This document shows, piece by piece, positions 39,579-48,000 of a DNA stretch of 64,000 bases. This DNA comes from JACVRX01 sp963819885 (GTDB lineage: Bacteria > Actinomycetota > Actinomycetes > Jiangellales > Jiangellaceae). The first letter of the stretch is position 1. Each line of letters begins with the position of its first letter. Both the position numbers and the translations under genes were made by a program. The notes below the pieces were generated by a model. That model saw only the letters and a program-made list of their open reading frames with translations. It ran no database searches and was not told where the DNA came from. The DNA is taken from contig CAWFXV010000022.1 of NCBI GenBank assembly GCA_963819885.1, positions 210,854 to 274,853 on the forward strand. The letters are read 5' to 3'.

Positions 39579-40966
39579 ATGGTGAGAACCACGGCCCGTA
39601 AGGGCGTTCTGGCCGCTGTGTCGGCCTTCGGGCTCTCCATCGCTCTGGTCGCCTGTGGCGGCGACGGCGATGGGGACGGCGGCGACGGCGGCGGTGACGG
39701 CCAGGCAGCGGCCCCAAGCGGCGTCGACTGCGCGCCGTACGAGCAGTACGGCGACCTCTCTGGCAAGACGGTCAGCCGTGTACACGTCGATCGTCGCACC
39801 CGAGGACCAGGCCGCACATCGACTCGTGGGTTCCGTTCGAGCAGTGCACCGGCGTCGACGTCGACCTACGAGGGCTCGCAAGGAGTTCGAGGCACAGCTC
39901 GTCGTCCGCATCCAGAGCGGCAACCCGCCGGACATCGCCTACATCCCGCAGCCGGGCCTGCTCTCGACGATCGTCCGCGACTCCGACGCCGTCGTGGAGC
40001 CGAGCGCCGAAACGGCAGCGAACGTGGACCAGTACTTCGGCGAGGACTGGAAGACCTACGGCACCGTCGACGGCACGTTCTACGCGCCGCCGCTCGGCGC
40101 CAACGTCAAGTCCTTCGTCTGGTACTCGCCGCAGGCCTTCGCCGAGGCCGGCTACGAGGTGCCGGAGACGTGGGACGACATGATCGCGCTGTCGGACGAG
40201 ATCGCCGACGCGGGAGGCAAGCCGTGGTGCGCCGGCATCGGCTCCGGTGACGCTACCGGCTGGCCGGCCACCGACTGGATCGAAGACGTCATGCTCCGGA
40301 CAGCGGGTCCTGAGGTCTACGACCAGTGGGTCAACCACGAGATCCCGTTCAACGACCCGGCGGTGGCCGAAGCGCTGGCGACGGTCGGCGACATCCTCAA
40401 GAACGACGCCTACGTCAACGGTGGCCTGGGCGACGTAACCAGCATCGCCGCGACCGAGTTCAGTGACGCCGGGCTGCCGATCCTCGACGGCACCTGCTGG
40501 ATGCACCGCCAGGCGTCGTTCTACCAGGCCAACTGGCCCGAGGGCACCGACATCAGCGAAGACGGCCAGGTGTTCGCGTTCTACCTGCCGCCGATCGACG
40601 AGGCGCAGGGCCGGCCGCTGCTCGGTGGCGGCGAGTTCGTGGCGGCCTTCGCCGACCGTCCGGAGGTGCTGGCCTTCCAGCAGTACCTCAGCTCGCCGGA
40701 GTGGGCGAACGCCAAGGCCGAGGTCTCCGGCGCCCGGCTGGGTGAGCGCCAACAAGGAGCTCGACATCTCGCTGCTGCAGTCACCGATCGACCAGCTCGC
40801 GGGTGAACTGCTGCAGGACCCGGAGGCGGTCTTCCGCTTCGACGGCTCGGACCTGATGCCCGGTGAGGTCGGTGCCGGCTCGTTCTGGACGGAGATGACG
40901 AGCTGGATCGCCAACGACAAGGCCGACCAGGAAGTCCTCGACTCTATTGAGGCTTCCTGGCCGTAA
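39579..40966 (+). pseudogene. Sugar ABC transporter substrate-binding lipoprotein, broken by five +1 frameshifts
   Basis: ATG 39579 with GGAAGGAGAG upstream begins a lipoprotein signal (VSAFGLSIALVACGG) and a Gly/Asp linker. The rest is a family-1 binding protein like AglE, but it reads in changing frames. Removing one C at each of about 39777, 39817, 39866, 39879 and 40735 gives one continuous protein containing VYTSIVAPEDQAA, IDSWVPFEQCTGVDV, YEGSKEFEAQLVVRIQSGN and GWVSANKELDIS, ending ASWP at 40966. Between the shifts the sequence is well conserved. Two intact permease genes follow. Either the sequence has indel errors or the gene was inactivated recently. Confidence 0.8.
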
Positions 40967-41065
40967 GGGCATCCTGGCCGTAGGCCGGATCCAGGGCTGC
41001 CGGCCGGGGATCGCGACGAGCGCGGTCCCCGGCCGGGCTCGGCTCCCAACGAAGGGGTGAGGCCA

Positions 41066-42058
41066 GTGGGCGACATACTGCTCAGGGCGGACACCACGGC
41101 CGAGAAGTTCGCCGTCATGGTGTTCGCCATCGTGCTGTTTGCGGTCGTGATGGGAGCGATCCTGTTCGCGGTCGACCGGCCGAAGCGGGTTCCCGGGTGG
41201 GTCGTTGCGCTGGGCTTTATCGGCCCGGCGGTCCTGATGCTGCTCTTCGGGCTGATCTATCCGGCCATCCGGACGATCTACCAGTCGTTCTTCGACCGGA
41301 CCTCGGAGCAGTTCGTCGGCCTGGACAACTACGTCGAGTTGTTCACCCGGCCGGAGTTCCTGATTGTGCTCCGCAACACCGCAATCTGGGTTCTGCTCGT
41401 GCCGATCGCGGCGACCGTGATCGGGTTGATCTACGGCGTGTTGGTCGACCGAACCCGGTTTGAATCCCTGGCCAAGGCCCTCATCTTCTTGCCGCTGGCC
41501 ATCTCGATGGTGGGCGCTTCGATCATCTGGAAGTTCGTCTACGAGTACAAACCCGACCAGCCGGGCGTCAACCAGATTGGGTTGGCCAACCAGATCCTGG
41601 TGTGGTTGGGCTTCGAGCCGTATCAGTTCATCATCACCGCGCCGTGGAACACCGTCTTCCTCATCGTGATCATGATCTGGATCCAGGCCGGCTTCGCGAT
41701 GACTGTTTTGTCTGCGGCCATCAAGGCGATCCCGGACGACATCATCGAAGCGGCCCGCATCGACGGCGTCTCCGGATCACGGATGTTCACCTCGATCACC
41801 ATCCCGAGCATCCGGCCGGCGCTGGTGGTCGTCTACACCACGATCGCGATCGGCACGCTGAAGATCTTCGACATCGTCCGAACCGCCACCGGTGGAAACT
41901 TCGAGACCAGCGTCGTCGCAAACGAGTTCTACACGCAGGCGTTCCGGCAGTTCAACATCGGGTTGGGCGCGGCACTGGCGGTGCTCTTGTTCATCCTGGT
42001 GATCCCGATCGTCATCTACAACGTCCGACAGCTGCGACTCTCGGAGGAGATCCGATGA
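41066..42058 (+). CDS. Carbohydrate ABC transporter permease (AglF/MalF type)
   Basis: The protein has about 330 residues. There are eight membrane segments, with a GLDNYVELF soluble loop after the third. The EAA motif for docking the ATPase is EAARIDGVSGSRMFTSITIP, followed by a C-terminal span ending LRLSEEIR. The VDRPKRVPGWVVALGFIGPA start and long N-terminal extension match alpha-glucoside (Agl) permeases. GTG 41066 has AAGGGG eight bases upstream; GTG 41057 is also in frame. The stop overlaps the next permease (ATGA). No ATPase gene is present, so a shared MsiK-type ATPase is likely. Confidence 0.9.
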   Translation: MGDILLRADTTAEKFAVMVFAIVLFAVVMGAILFAVDRPKRVPGWVVALGFIGPAVLMLLFGLIYPAIRTIYQSFFDRTSEQFVGLDNYVELFTRPEFLIVLRNTAIWVLLVPIAATVIGLIYGVLVDRTRFESLAKALIFLPLAISMVGASIIWKFVYEYKPDQPGVNQIGLANQILVWLGFEPYQFIITAPWNTVFLIVIMIWIQAGFAMTVLSAAIKAIPDDIIEAARIDGVSGSRMFTSITIPSIRPALVVVYTTIAIGTLKIFDIVRTATGGNFETSVVANEFYTQAFRQFNIGLGAALAVLLFILVIPIVIYNVRQLRLSEEIR

Positions 42059-42978
42059 CCACGACGACTCCTCCGGTCCCCGCAGCGCCTCCGACCGAGC
42101 GCAAGCTCACCCGGGCCGAACGCCGGGCTGCCGAGGCGAAGACCAAGCTCAGCTCGCCGTGGGCCTCGGGCATCGCCATCGTGATCGCCATTCTCTGGAC
42201 GATCCCGACGTTCGGGCTGTTGCTCACCTCGTTTCGGCCCGAGCAGGAGATCCGGACCACAGGTTGGTGGACTTATTTCGCCAACCCCGGCCTCACTCTC
42301 GACAACTACGACGAGGTGCTGTTCGGCAGCACCACTCAATTCGCGACGTTCTTCGTCAACACCATCGTCATCACGATTCCGGCAGTGATCATCCCGATTA
42401 CCATCGCGCTGCTCGCCGCATACGCCTTCGCGTGGATCGAGTTCCGCGGTCGCGACCTGCTGTTCATCGCGGTGTTCGCGCTACAGATCGTGCCGATTCA
42501 GGTGACCCTCATCCCGCTGCTTTCAGCTTACGTGGACGTGGGGCTGGCTGGTTCGTTCTGGACAGTCTGGCTGTCGCACGCGATCTTCGCGCTGCCGTTG
42601 GCGATCTTCCTGCTGCACAACTTCATGAAGGAAATCCCGCGCTCACTGATCGAGGCGGCCCGGGTCGATGGCGCAGGCCACGTGAAGATCTTCTTCCAGG
42701 TGTTGTTGCCGCTGCTCGTTCCGGCGATCGCAGCGTTCGGCATCTTCCAGTTCCTGTGGGTATGGAATGACCTGCTGGTCGCCTTGACCTTCGCCGGCGG
42801 CACACCGAACGTCGCTCCACTCACGGTCCGAGTCGCGGAGCTGGCGGGCACCCGAGGGGCGGACTGGCATCTGCTCTCCGCGGGAGCCTTCATCTCGATG
42901 GTCGTCCCGGTATTGGTGTTCGTGGCGCTGCAGCGGTTCTTCGTCCGCGGCCTGCTCGCCGGAGGAGTGAAGGGCTAG
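42055..42978 (+). CDS. Carbohydrate ABC transporter permease (AglG/MalG type)
   Basis: The 307-residue protein has a basic cytoplasmic start (RKLTRAERRAAEAKTK), six membrane spans, and the EAA motif EAARVDGAGHVKIFFQVLLP. LLTSFRPEQEIRTTGWW is the usual first external loop of alpha-glucoside permeases, and it ends FVRGLLAGGVKG. With the preceding permease and the damaged binding protein it would import an oligosaccharide such as an alpha-glucoside. If the binding protein is truly broken the system cannot work. A short hairpin at 42987-43005 follows. Confidence 0.92.
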   Translation: MTTTTPPVPAAPPTERKLTRAERRAAEAKTKLSSPWASGIAIVIAILWTIPTFGLLLTSFRPEQEIRTTGWWTYFANPGLTLDNYDEVLFGSTTQFATFFVNTIVITIPAVIIPITIALLAAYAFAWIEFRGRDLLFIAVFALQIVPIQVTLIPLLSAYVDVGLAGSFWTVWLSHAIFALPLAIFLLHNFMKEIPRSLIEAARVDGAGHVKIFFQVLLPLLVPAIAAFGIFQFLWVWNDLLVALTFAGGTPNVAPLTVRVAELAGTRGADWHLLSAGAFISMVVPVLVFVALQRFFVRGLLAGGVKG

Positions 42979-42986
42979 CGCCGGGG

Positions 42987-43005
42987 CGTGCGCAGTCAGC
43001 GCACG
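42987..43005. terminator. Hairpin between the permease operon and the opposing gene
   Basis: CGTGCGC (42987-42993) and GCGCACG (42999-43005) pair with a five-base loop that contains the stop of the minus-strand gene. It lies nine bases after the permease stop, so it could serve both directions. No T tract. Confidence 0.5.
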
Positions 43006-43727
43006 TGAATCGAACCGAGGAAGGCGTCATGGCGATCGCCCGGCGTGCCGGTTGCGGTAGCGGCCAGAACGGTTGGGGCACAGCCTCCGCTCACGAACAC
43101 GGGCATGCCGCCGACGTCGAGAAGCGTCACCCGGATAGCGGTGCAGGGAGTTGCCGCACATCCGACCGGCTCGCCGTCGACGGTGTAGCACGGGCGCCCG
43201 TAATGGACTTCGGCTGGACGTCGAACTGCGGGGCCTGCTGCCCGGCTACCTCGACAGTCCGCTCGGCCAGGACGTCGCTGGTGGGGTCGTGCGCATCCAG
43301 TCGCGAGGTCGTCGGGCAGGGGAGCACCTCCTGCGTCTCCGGGTCGATGACCCCGTCGGGCCGGTCGATGGAGAATCCGGCCCAGGGCTGTTCGCAGTGA
43401 GGTCGGCATGGGCATCGAGGCCGAGTGCCCACGGGTGGTCACGACGAGCCGGAATCCGTCCGGCAGCTCCGCCTCGATAGGGATGCGCAGGTTTGCGATC
43501 CGAGAGTCCGAGAGGGTCGGCCGCGTCATCCTCGTTGTCCGCGAGCATGGCACCGTGATGCCGATCCCGGCGAGCAAGGCGACGATGACGGCTCCAGCAG
43601 CGACTCGCTGGTCCGGTCCCGCCGAGGACTGCGGCGGATGACGGCGCCGAGGGCGGTTCCGGGTCGCTGGTGCGGCGGCGTGGTGTGCTGCGCGGGCGGC
43701 CCGGCTGCCGATGGTGTCGATGCTCAC
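42996..43727 (-). pseudogene. Membrane-anchored protein coupled to the sigma factor, frame-broken many times
   Basis: GTG 43727 overlaps the sigma-factor stop as GTGA. The start reads MSIDTIGSRAARAAHHAAA. Meaningful segments then alternate among all three frames: TALGAVIRRSPRRD, then QRVAAGAVIVALLAGIGITV (one membrane span), then MLADNEDDAADPL, then NLRIPIEAELPDGFRLVVTT, then LGLDAHADLTANSPG, then SIDRPDGVIDPETQEVLP and further, and finally YTVDGEPVGCAATPCTAIR to the end. About seven single-base shifts, mostly missing bases, are needed. The layout (short cytoplasmic part, one span, external domain with Cys) fits an anti-sigma or sensor protein, but I do not recognise the family. Confidence 0.6.
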
Positions 43728-44311
43728 GACGCCACCTCCCCAAGGTCGTCTGCAGGCGGGCTTTCGCGCGCGCCAGGTGCTGCTTTGACGCTGCCCTCGG
43801 TGAACGCGAGCATCTCCGCGATCTCCGCCAGCGGGCATCCGTAGACGTACCGAAGCGCGATGCACTGCGCCTGCCTCCTGGGCAGGCGGCGCACATGTGC
43901 CCAGAAGACCTCGTCGTCGTCCATGGCGCCGGCATCGGACGTTGGTGCGTCGACCGCGCCGGAGCCCATCCGGGCCATGGCGCGGAACTCGGCACCTTTC
44001 CGCCGCCGCCAGGAGGTAGCCAAGTTTGCGCAGGTGCGGCGTACCCAGGCCTCCGGGCGGTCGAGCTGGGCGACCTGCTCCCAGCGTCTGAAGGCGACCA
44101 GAAGGGCGTCCTGGGCGAGATCCTCGGCGCTCCCGCGGGAGCCCGTCAGTGAATATGCGAGGGCGACCAGGCCGCGGTATTCATTCCTGAAGAACGCCTC
44201 GTACGACGGTTCTGCCCGTAGCCGGACCGGTGGCAGCAGCTCTTCCTCGGCGGGTTCACCGTGGGCTTCGGCCACGACGCTCACTCTGGCACCCTCGGGG
44301 ATCTGCCTCAC
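43724..44311 (-). CDS. ECF sigma factor (SigE/SigM-like), C-terminus shifted
   Basis: Region 2 is YEAFFRNEYRGLVALAYSLT and AEDLAQDALLVAFRRWEQV, with the DNA-binding WVRRTCANLATSWRRRK after it. Region 4 is LPRRQAQCIALRYVYGCPLAEIAEMLAFTEGSVK. After GSVK the frame gives a non-homologous AAPGARESPP. If one A of the AAA at 43784-43786 is removed, the text reads KQHLARAKARLQTTLG, the expected end of region 4. One added base near 43738-43741 restores the GEVAS stop that overlaps the next gene. These two compensating shifts suggest local indels. The GTG is two bases after the upstream zinc-ribbon gene. Confidence 0.8.
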   Translation of the reverse strand: MRQIPEGARVSVVAEAHGEPAEEELLPPVRLRAEPSYEAFFRNEYRGLVALAYSLTGSRGSAEDLAQDALLVAFRRWEQVAQLDRPEAWVRRTCANLATSWRRRKGAEFRAMARMGSGAVDAPTSDAGAMDDDEVFWAHVRRLPRRQAQCIALRYVYGCPLAEIAEMLAFTEGSVKAAPGARESPPADDLGEVAS

Positions 44312-44313
44312 AG

Positions 44314-44478
44314 TTAACTCTTGATCCAGGGCGAGGCGTAGATGTCGTGTTCACGTCCGCACCTCTGGCATACCGCGAACTGGGCGCCGTCGTCGGCGTA
44401 TCGCCGTACCCATCGGTGCCAGCGCACCAGGCATCGCCACGAATGCCGAGGACGTGCCCGGGCTTCCGACGCCTCCAT
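44314..44478 (-). CDS. Small zinc-ribbon-like protein
   Basis: The 54-residue protein has WRCLVRWHRWVRRYADDGAQ, then a CQRCGRE motif. The first Cys with His and the CxxC pair could bind zinc. Similar very small proteins are frequent in actinobacteria and have no assigned function. ATG 44478 is preceded by AAGGGG. The stop is two bases before the sigma-factor GTG, so the two are probably co-transcribed. Confidence 0.6.
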   Translation of the reverse strand: MEASEARARPRHSWRCLVRWHRWVRRYADDGAQFAVCQRCGREHDIYASPWIKS

Positions 44479-44616
44479 ACCCCTTACTCGCACAACGGGG
44501 GGAATGGGATGACAACCGCGGTGGCTCGCCTGGTGGGCTCGTTTCGGTGTGACACAGTAGTGGCGGAACGGCGCTAGCTTGTCACAACCCACGCCTATCG
44601 AGACCGGAGGGTCACC

Positions 44617-46293
44617 GTGTCCGCCGAAGAGCTCGTCGCCCGTCATCAGCCGACTCTGGACGCGGCGCTAGCGGCGATCCGTACCCGCGAGTACTTCTCC
44701 GCCTACCCGGAGTCGCCGAGTCCGCGCGTCTACGGGGAGACGGCAGCGCCGGTAGGTCGAGCCGCCTACGACGCGTGGCTGGACCAGGACTTCCCCCTCG
44801 AGACACCCGGCGCCGAGGGCCGTGTCGCCACCGAGCGCAGCCCCTACGGGCCGAACCTGGATGTGCGGTATCCGCGGGTCAAAGCCGACGGGCTCGATGC
44901 CCTCCTCGGCGCGGCCCGGGACGCGATGCCGTCCTGGCGTGGTGCGGGACCAGCGGTCCGCACTGCGGTCTGTGTGGAGGTTCTCGCCCGCCTGCACACG
45001 CGCGTCTTCGAGCTGGCCAACGCGGTGCAGCACACATCCGGTCAGGCGTTCGTCATGGCGTTCCAGGCCGGCGGAACGCACGCCCTGGATCGCGCCCTCG
45101 AGGCGATCGCCTATGCACACGAGGAGCAGAGCCGAACGCCGACGACGGCGTCCTGGGAGAAACCGGCTGGCAAGGGTGAGCCGCTGCGGATGACGAAGAC
45201 CTTTCACGTCGTGCCGCGAGGGGTCGCGCTGGTGATCGCTTGCAACACGTTCCCGACCTGGAACTCGTGGCCGGGGCTTTTCGCCTCGTTGGCGACTGGG
45301 AACGCGGTCGTGGTCAAGCCACACCCGAACGCGGTGCTCCCGCTGGCGATCACGGTTCAGGCGGCCCGCGATGTGTTGGCCGAGCTGGGTTTCGACCCCA
45401 ACCTGGTCACGCTTGCGGCCGAGGATCCGGCCGACCGGCTGGCCCAGGCGCTGGCCGTTCGGCCCGAGGTGAAGATCATCGACTTCACCGGCTCGAGCGA
45501 TTTCGGCCGCTGGCTGGAGGACAACGCCCGGCAGGCAGTCGTCTATACCGAGAAGTCCGGTGTGAACACCGTCGTGGTCGATTCGACCGACGACTTCAGC
45601 GGTATGTGCCGCAACCTCGCGTTCTCGCTCAGCCTCTACACCGGCCAGATGTGCACCGCGCCGCAGAACGTGTTCGTGCCGCGGGAAGGCATCGGCACCG
45701 ACGAGGGGCACAAATCCTTCGCCGAGGTAGGGGCCGGTCTGGCAGCGGCGGTCGAGAAACTGCTGGCCGACGACGCCCGTGCTGTCGAGGTGCTCGGCGC
45801 CGTCGTCAACGCTGGCGTCCTCGACCGGCTCGAGGCGGCATCGAGCAACGGTGAGGTCGTCCTCGCCTCCCGAGCCGTGCAGCACCCGGCGTGGCCGGAT
45901 GCCACCGTCCGGACGCCCACGATTGTCGCCTTGGACGCCGGCGACACCGAGGTCTTTTCGGCGGAGTGCTTCGGGCCGGTGTCGTACGTGATCGCCACCG
46001 ACTCCACCGACGCGTCGATCGCGTTGTTCCGGGACACCGCCCGGGATCACGGCGGTATGACGGCATCGGTGTACTCCACCGACGAGAAGGTCGTACAAGC
46101 GGCGGAGGAGGCCGCGATGGACGCCGGCGTCGCCTTGTCGGTGAATCTGACCGGAGGGGTGTTCGTGAACCAGTCAGCGGCGTTCTCCGACTTCCACGGC
46201 ACCGGCGCCAACCCCGCTGCCAATGCTGCATTCGTCGATGGTGCCTTCGTGGCCGAACGATTCCGCATCGTGCAGTCCCGTCGGCACGCCTGA
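44617..46293 (+). CDS. paaN: Phenylacetic acid degradation protein PaaN (aldehyde dehydrogenase family)
   Basis: The 558-residue protein has VPRGVALVIACNTFPTWNSW, VVKPHPNAVLPLAI, DFTGSSDFGRWLE and the catalytic Cys in LYTGQMCTAPQNVFVP. Together with the extended N-terminus these identify PaaN rather than a standard aldehyde dehydrogenase. It is thought to oxidise an intermediate of the phenylacetyl-CoA ring-opening pathway. GTG 44617 has CGGAGGG eight bases upstream. It is 6.9 kb from paaH and paaI. Upstream, TGTGACA (44548-44554) and TGTCACA (44580-44586) form an inverted pair that might be an operator. Confidence 0.92.
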   Translation: MSAEELVARHQPTLDAALAAIRTREYFSAYPESPSPRVYGETAAPVGRAAYDAWLDQDFPLETPGAEGRVATERSPYGPNLDVRYPRVKADGLDALLGAARDAMPSWRGAGPAVRTAVCVEVLARLHTRVFELANAVQHTSGQAFVMAFQAGGTHALDRALEAIAYAHEEQSRTPTTASWEKPAGKGEPLRMTKTFHVVPRGVALVIACNTFPTWNSWPGLFASLATGNAVVVKPHPNAVLPLAITVQAARDVLAELGFDPNLVTLAAEDPADRLAQALAVRPEVKIIDFTGSSDFGRWLEDNARQAVVYTEKSGVNTVVVDSTDDFSGMCRNLAFSLSLYTGQMCTAPQNVFVPREGIGTDEGHKSFAEVGAGLAAAVEKLLADDARAVEVLGAVVNAGVLDRLEAASSNGEVVLASRAVQHPAWPDATVRTPTIVALDAGDTEVFSAECFGPVSYVIATDSTDASIALFRDTARDHGGMTASVYSTDEKVVQAAEEAAMDAGVALSVNLTGGVFVNQSAAFSDFHGTGANPAANAAFVDGAFVAERFRIVQSRRHA

Positions 46294-46335
46294 GCGGCCC
46301 GGCCAGCCCTCGAAGCCATCCGGCGGGCGTGCCGA
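46281..46335 (+). terminator. Hairpin overlapping the end of paaN
   Basis: TCGGCACGCC (46281-46290, inside the last codons) and GGCGTGCCGA (46326-46335) pair over 10 bp with a 35-base loop and are followed by TTTCA. The short T run supports a terminator, although the loop is long. Confidence 0.45.
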
Positions 46336-46377
46336 TTTCATGACTGATGGGTCCGGCCGGTAGAGTCTGGTCCAGCC

Positions 46378-46407
46378 ACGGCCCCGCTGTGAATGCAGCA
46401 GGGCCGT
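46378..46407 (+). promoter_or_regulatory. Leader hairpin upstream of the DEAD-box helicase
   Basis: ACGGCCCCGCTG (46378-46389) and CAGCAGGGCCGT (46396-46407) form a 12-bp stem (one G-U) with a six-base loop, about 130 bases ahead of the helicase ATG. A second stem, GGACC...GGTCC around CCACGTGG, follows. DEAD-box helicase mRNAs often carry long structured leaders; here the 46294-46539 gap is mostly such structure and holds no gene. Confidence 0.4.
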
Positions 46408-46539
46408 CTTGGTGCCCGGTGTCCGGACCCACGTGGTCCAGGGGACGGTCGGGTATCGCGTGCCCGAATGGCTCATCGCGCGCCGCTCCCGCGGCCTGCG
46501 TTCGGGCGCGCCGACCCGCCAATCATCGGAGCACCGGCG

Positions 46540-48000
46540 ATGCCGTCCAACCAATCCAGCCTGTCCACCGACCGACGTGGTCGTCCTGGCGCACGACGTC
46601 CGGCGCGCCCAGACCGAAACCGTCCCGGACACCGTCGTCCGGCCGAACACGGCAATCGCCGAGCCGTTGATCCGGCGCGCTCGGCCGCTGTCGAGGCTTT
46701 TGACCCGGCGGGCTCGGCGGTGGCACTGCTCGGCGTTCCGGACCGGGTGGTGAAGCTGCTCGGCGCGGACGGGATCACCGAACCGACGCCGATCCAGGCG
46801 GCGGTGATCCCTGCCGCGATCGCCGGGCGTGACGTGCTCGGCCGGGCGCGCACCGGCTCGGGAAAGACCCTTGCCTTCGGAGTACCGGTTCTCATCCGCC
46901 TGGCCGGGCGGCGCAGCCGCCCGCACCACCCCCGCGCCTTGATCGTTGTCCCGACCCGTGAGCTCGCCGGCCAAGTCGCCGCCGTCATCGATCCGCTTGC
47001 GCGGGCCGTAGGCCTGCGGACTGTCACCGTGTACGGCGGAACGCCCTACGAACGGCAGATTCGCGGCCTCGCCCGAGGAGCCGATGTCGTCGTCGCGACT
47101 CCCGGACGCCTGGACGACCTCGTCCGTCGCGGCGTGTGCCATCTGGGCGACGTCGAAATCGTCACCCTCGACGAGGCCGACCACCTGTGCGATCTCGGTT
47201 TCTATCCGGTCGTGTCGGCCCTGCTGTCGGCGACTCCGCCCGGTGGCCAGCGGCTGCTGCTGTCGGCCACCCTCGACGGTGACGTCGACCGACTCGTCCG
47301 CCGGCACCTGGTCGATCCGGCACGGTACGAGGTCGATCCCGGTGCCGGTCTGGTGACGACGATGGATCACCACGTGCTGGTCGTCGGCGCACGCGACAAG
47401 CTCGAGGTGACGACCAAGCTGGTTCGAGCCAACCCCCGCAGCATCGTGTTCACCCGAACCAAGGGCGGCGCGACTCGACTGGCCGCGAACTTGTCCGGAA
47501 TAACCGCCGTCGACTTGCATGGCGACCTCTCGCAGCGGGTGCGCGAGCGCAACCTGGACCGGTTCCGGACAGGGCAGGCGCAGGTCGTGGTCGCGACCGA
47601 TGTTGCAGCCCGTGGCATCCACGTCGCCGGCGTCGGCATGGTCGTGCACTTCGATCCAGCCGACCAACCCAAGTCATATCTGCACCGCTCGGGCCGGACC
47701 GCCCGAGCCGGCGCATCCGGCACGGTCGTGACGGTGGCCATGCCGGAACAGGCGCGGCAGATGGCCCGGCTGCACCGGCTGGCCGGCATCGAGGCGAAGC
47801 ATGTCGACGCACGGTCCATCGTGGGTCCGCTGACCGCTCAGGCGCTGGCCGACGCACCCGGCCTGCCCGTCACGGCCGCCAGCCGGACAGATCGCGGTCG
47901 AGCCAGCGCGCCAGCGCGGCGTTATCGGCGTCGAACCACTGGCGCAGTCGGATCCGCGTCTCCTCGGCCATCGGCGGATAGTCGCCCTCGACGACGTTGA
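46540..48000 (+). CDS. DEAD/DEAH-box RNA helicase
   Basis: The protein has about 486 residues. Motifs in order: Q motif EPTPIQAAVIPA, Walker A ARTGSGKTLAF, PTRELA, TPGRLDDL, DEAD variant LDEADHL, SAT in LLSATLD, VATDVAARGIH and HRSGRTARAG. A basic, disordered N-terminus (about 60 residues) and an Arg-rich tail flank the core, as in actinobacterial RhlE/DbpA-like helicases. ATG 46540 has GGAG nine bases upstream. The last 44 codons run antisense into the sulfotransferase gene, an unusually long convergent overlap, so the original stop may have been lost. Confidence 0.88.
   Translation: MPSNQSSLSTDRRGRPGARRPARPDRNRPGHRRPAEHGNRRAVDPARSAAVEAFDPAGSAVALLGVPDRVVKLLGADGITEPTPIQAAVIPAAIAGRDVLGRARTGSGKTLAFGVPVLIRLAGRRSRPHHPRALIVVPTRELAGQVAAVIDPLARAVGLRTVTVYGGTPYERQIRGLARGADVVVATPGRLDDLVRRGVCHLGDVEIVTLDEADHLCDLGFYPVVSALLSATPPGGQRLLLSATLDGDVDRLVRRHLVDPARYEVDPGAGLVTTMDHHVLVVGARDKLEVTTKLVRANPRSIVFTRTKGGATRLAANLSGITAVDLHGDLSQRVRERNLDRFRTGQAQVVVATDVAARGIHVAGVGMVVHFDPADQPKSYLHRSGRTARAGASGTVVTVAMPEQARQMARLHRLAGIEAKHVDARSIVGPLTAQALADAPGLPVTAASRTDRGRASAPARRYRRRTTGAVGSASPRPSADSRPRRR

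Noticed and set aside
44668..46098. Long antisense frame (476 codons) opposite paaN
   Set aside because: High GC at third positions of paaN leaves the opposite strand open. The translation has no domain, and paaN has unmistakable motifs.
46174..47667. Long antisense frame (497 codons) opposite paaN end and the helicase
   Set aside because: It spans a gene junction and mirrors helicase codons; no recognisable domain.
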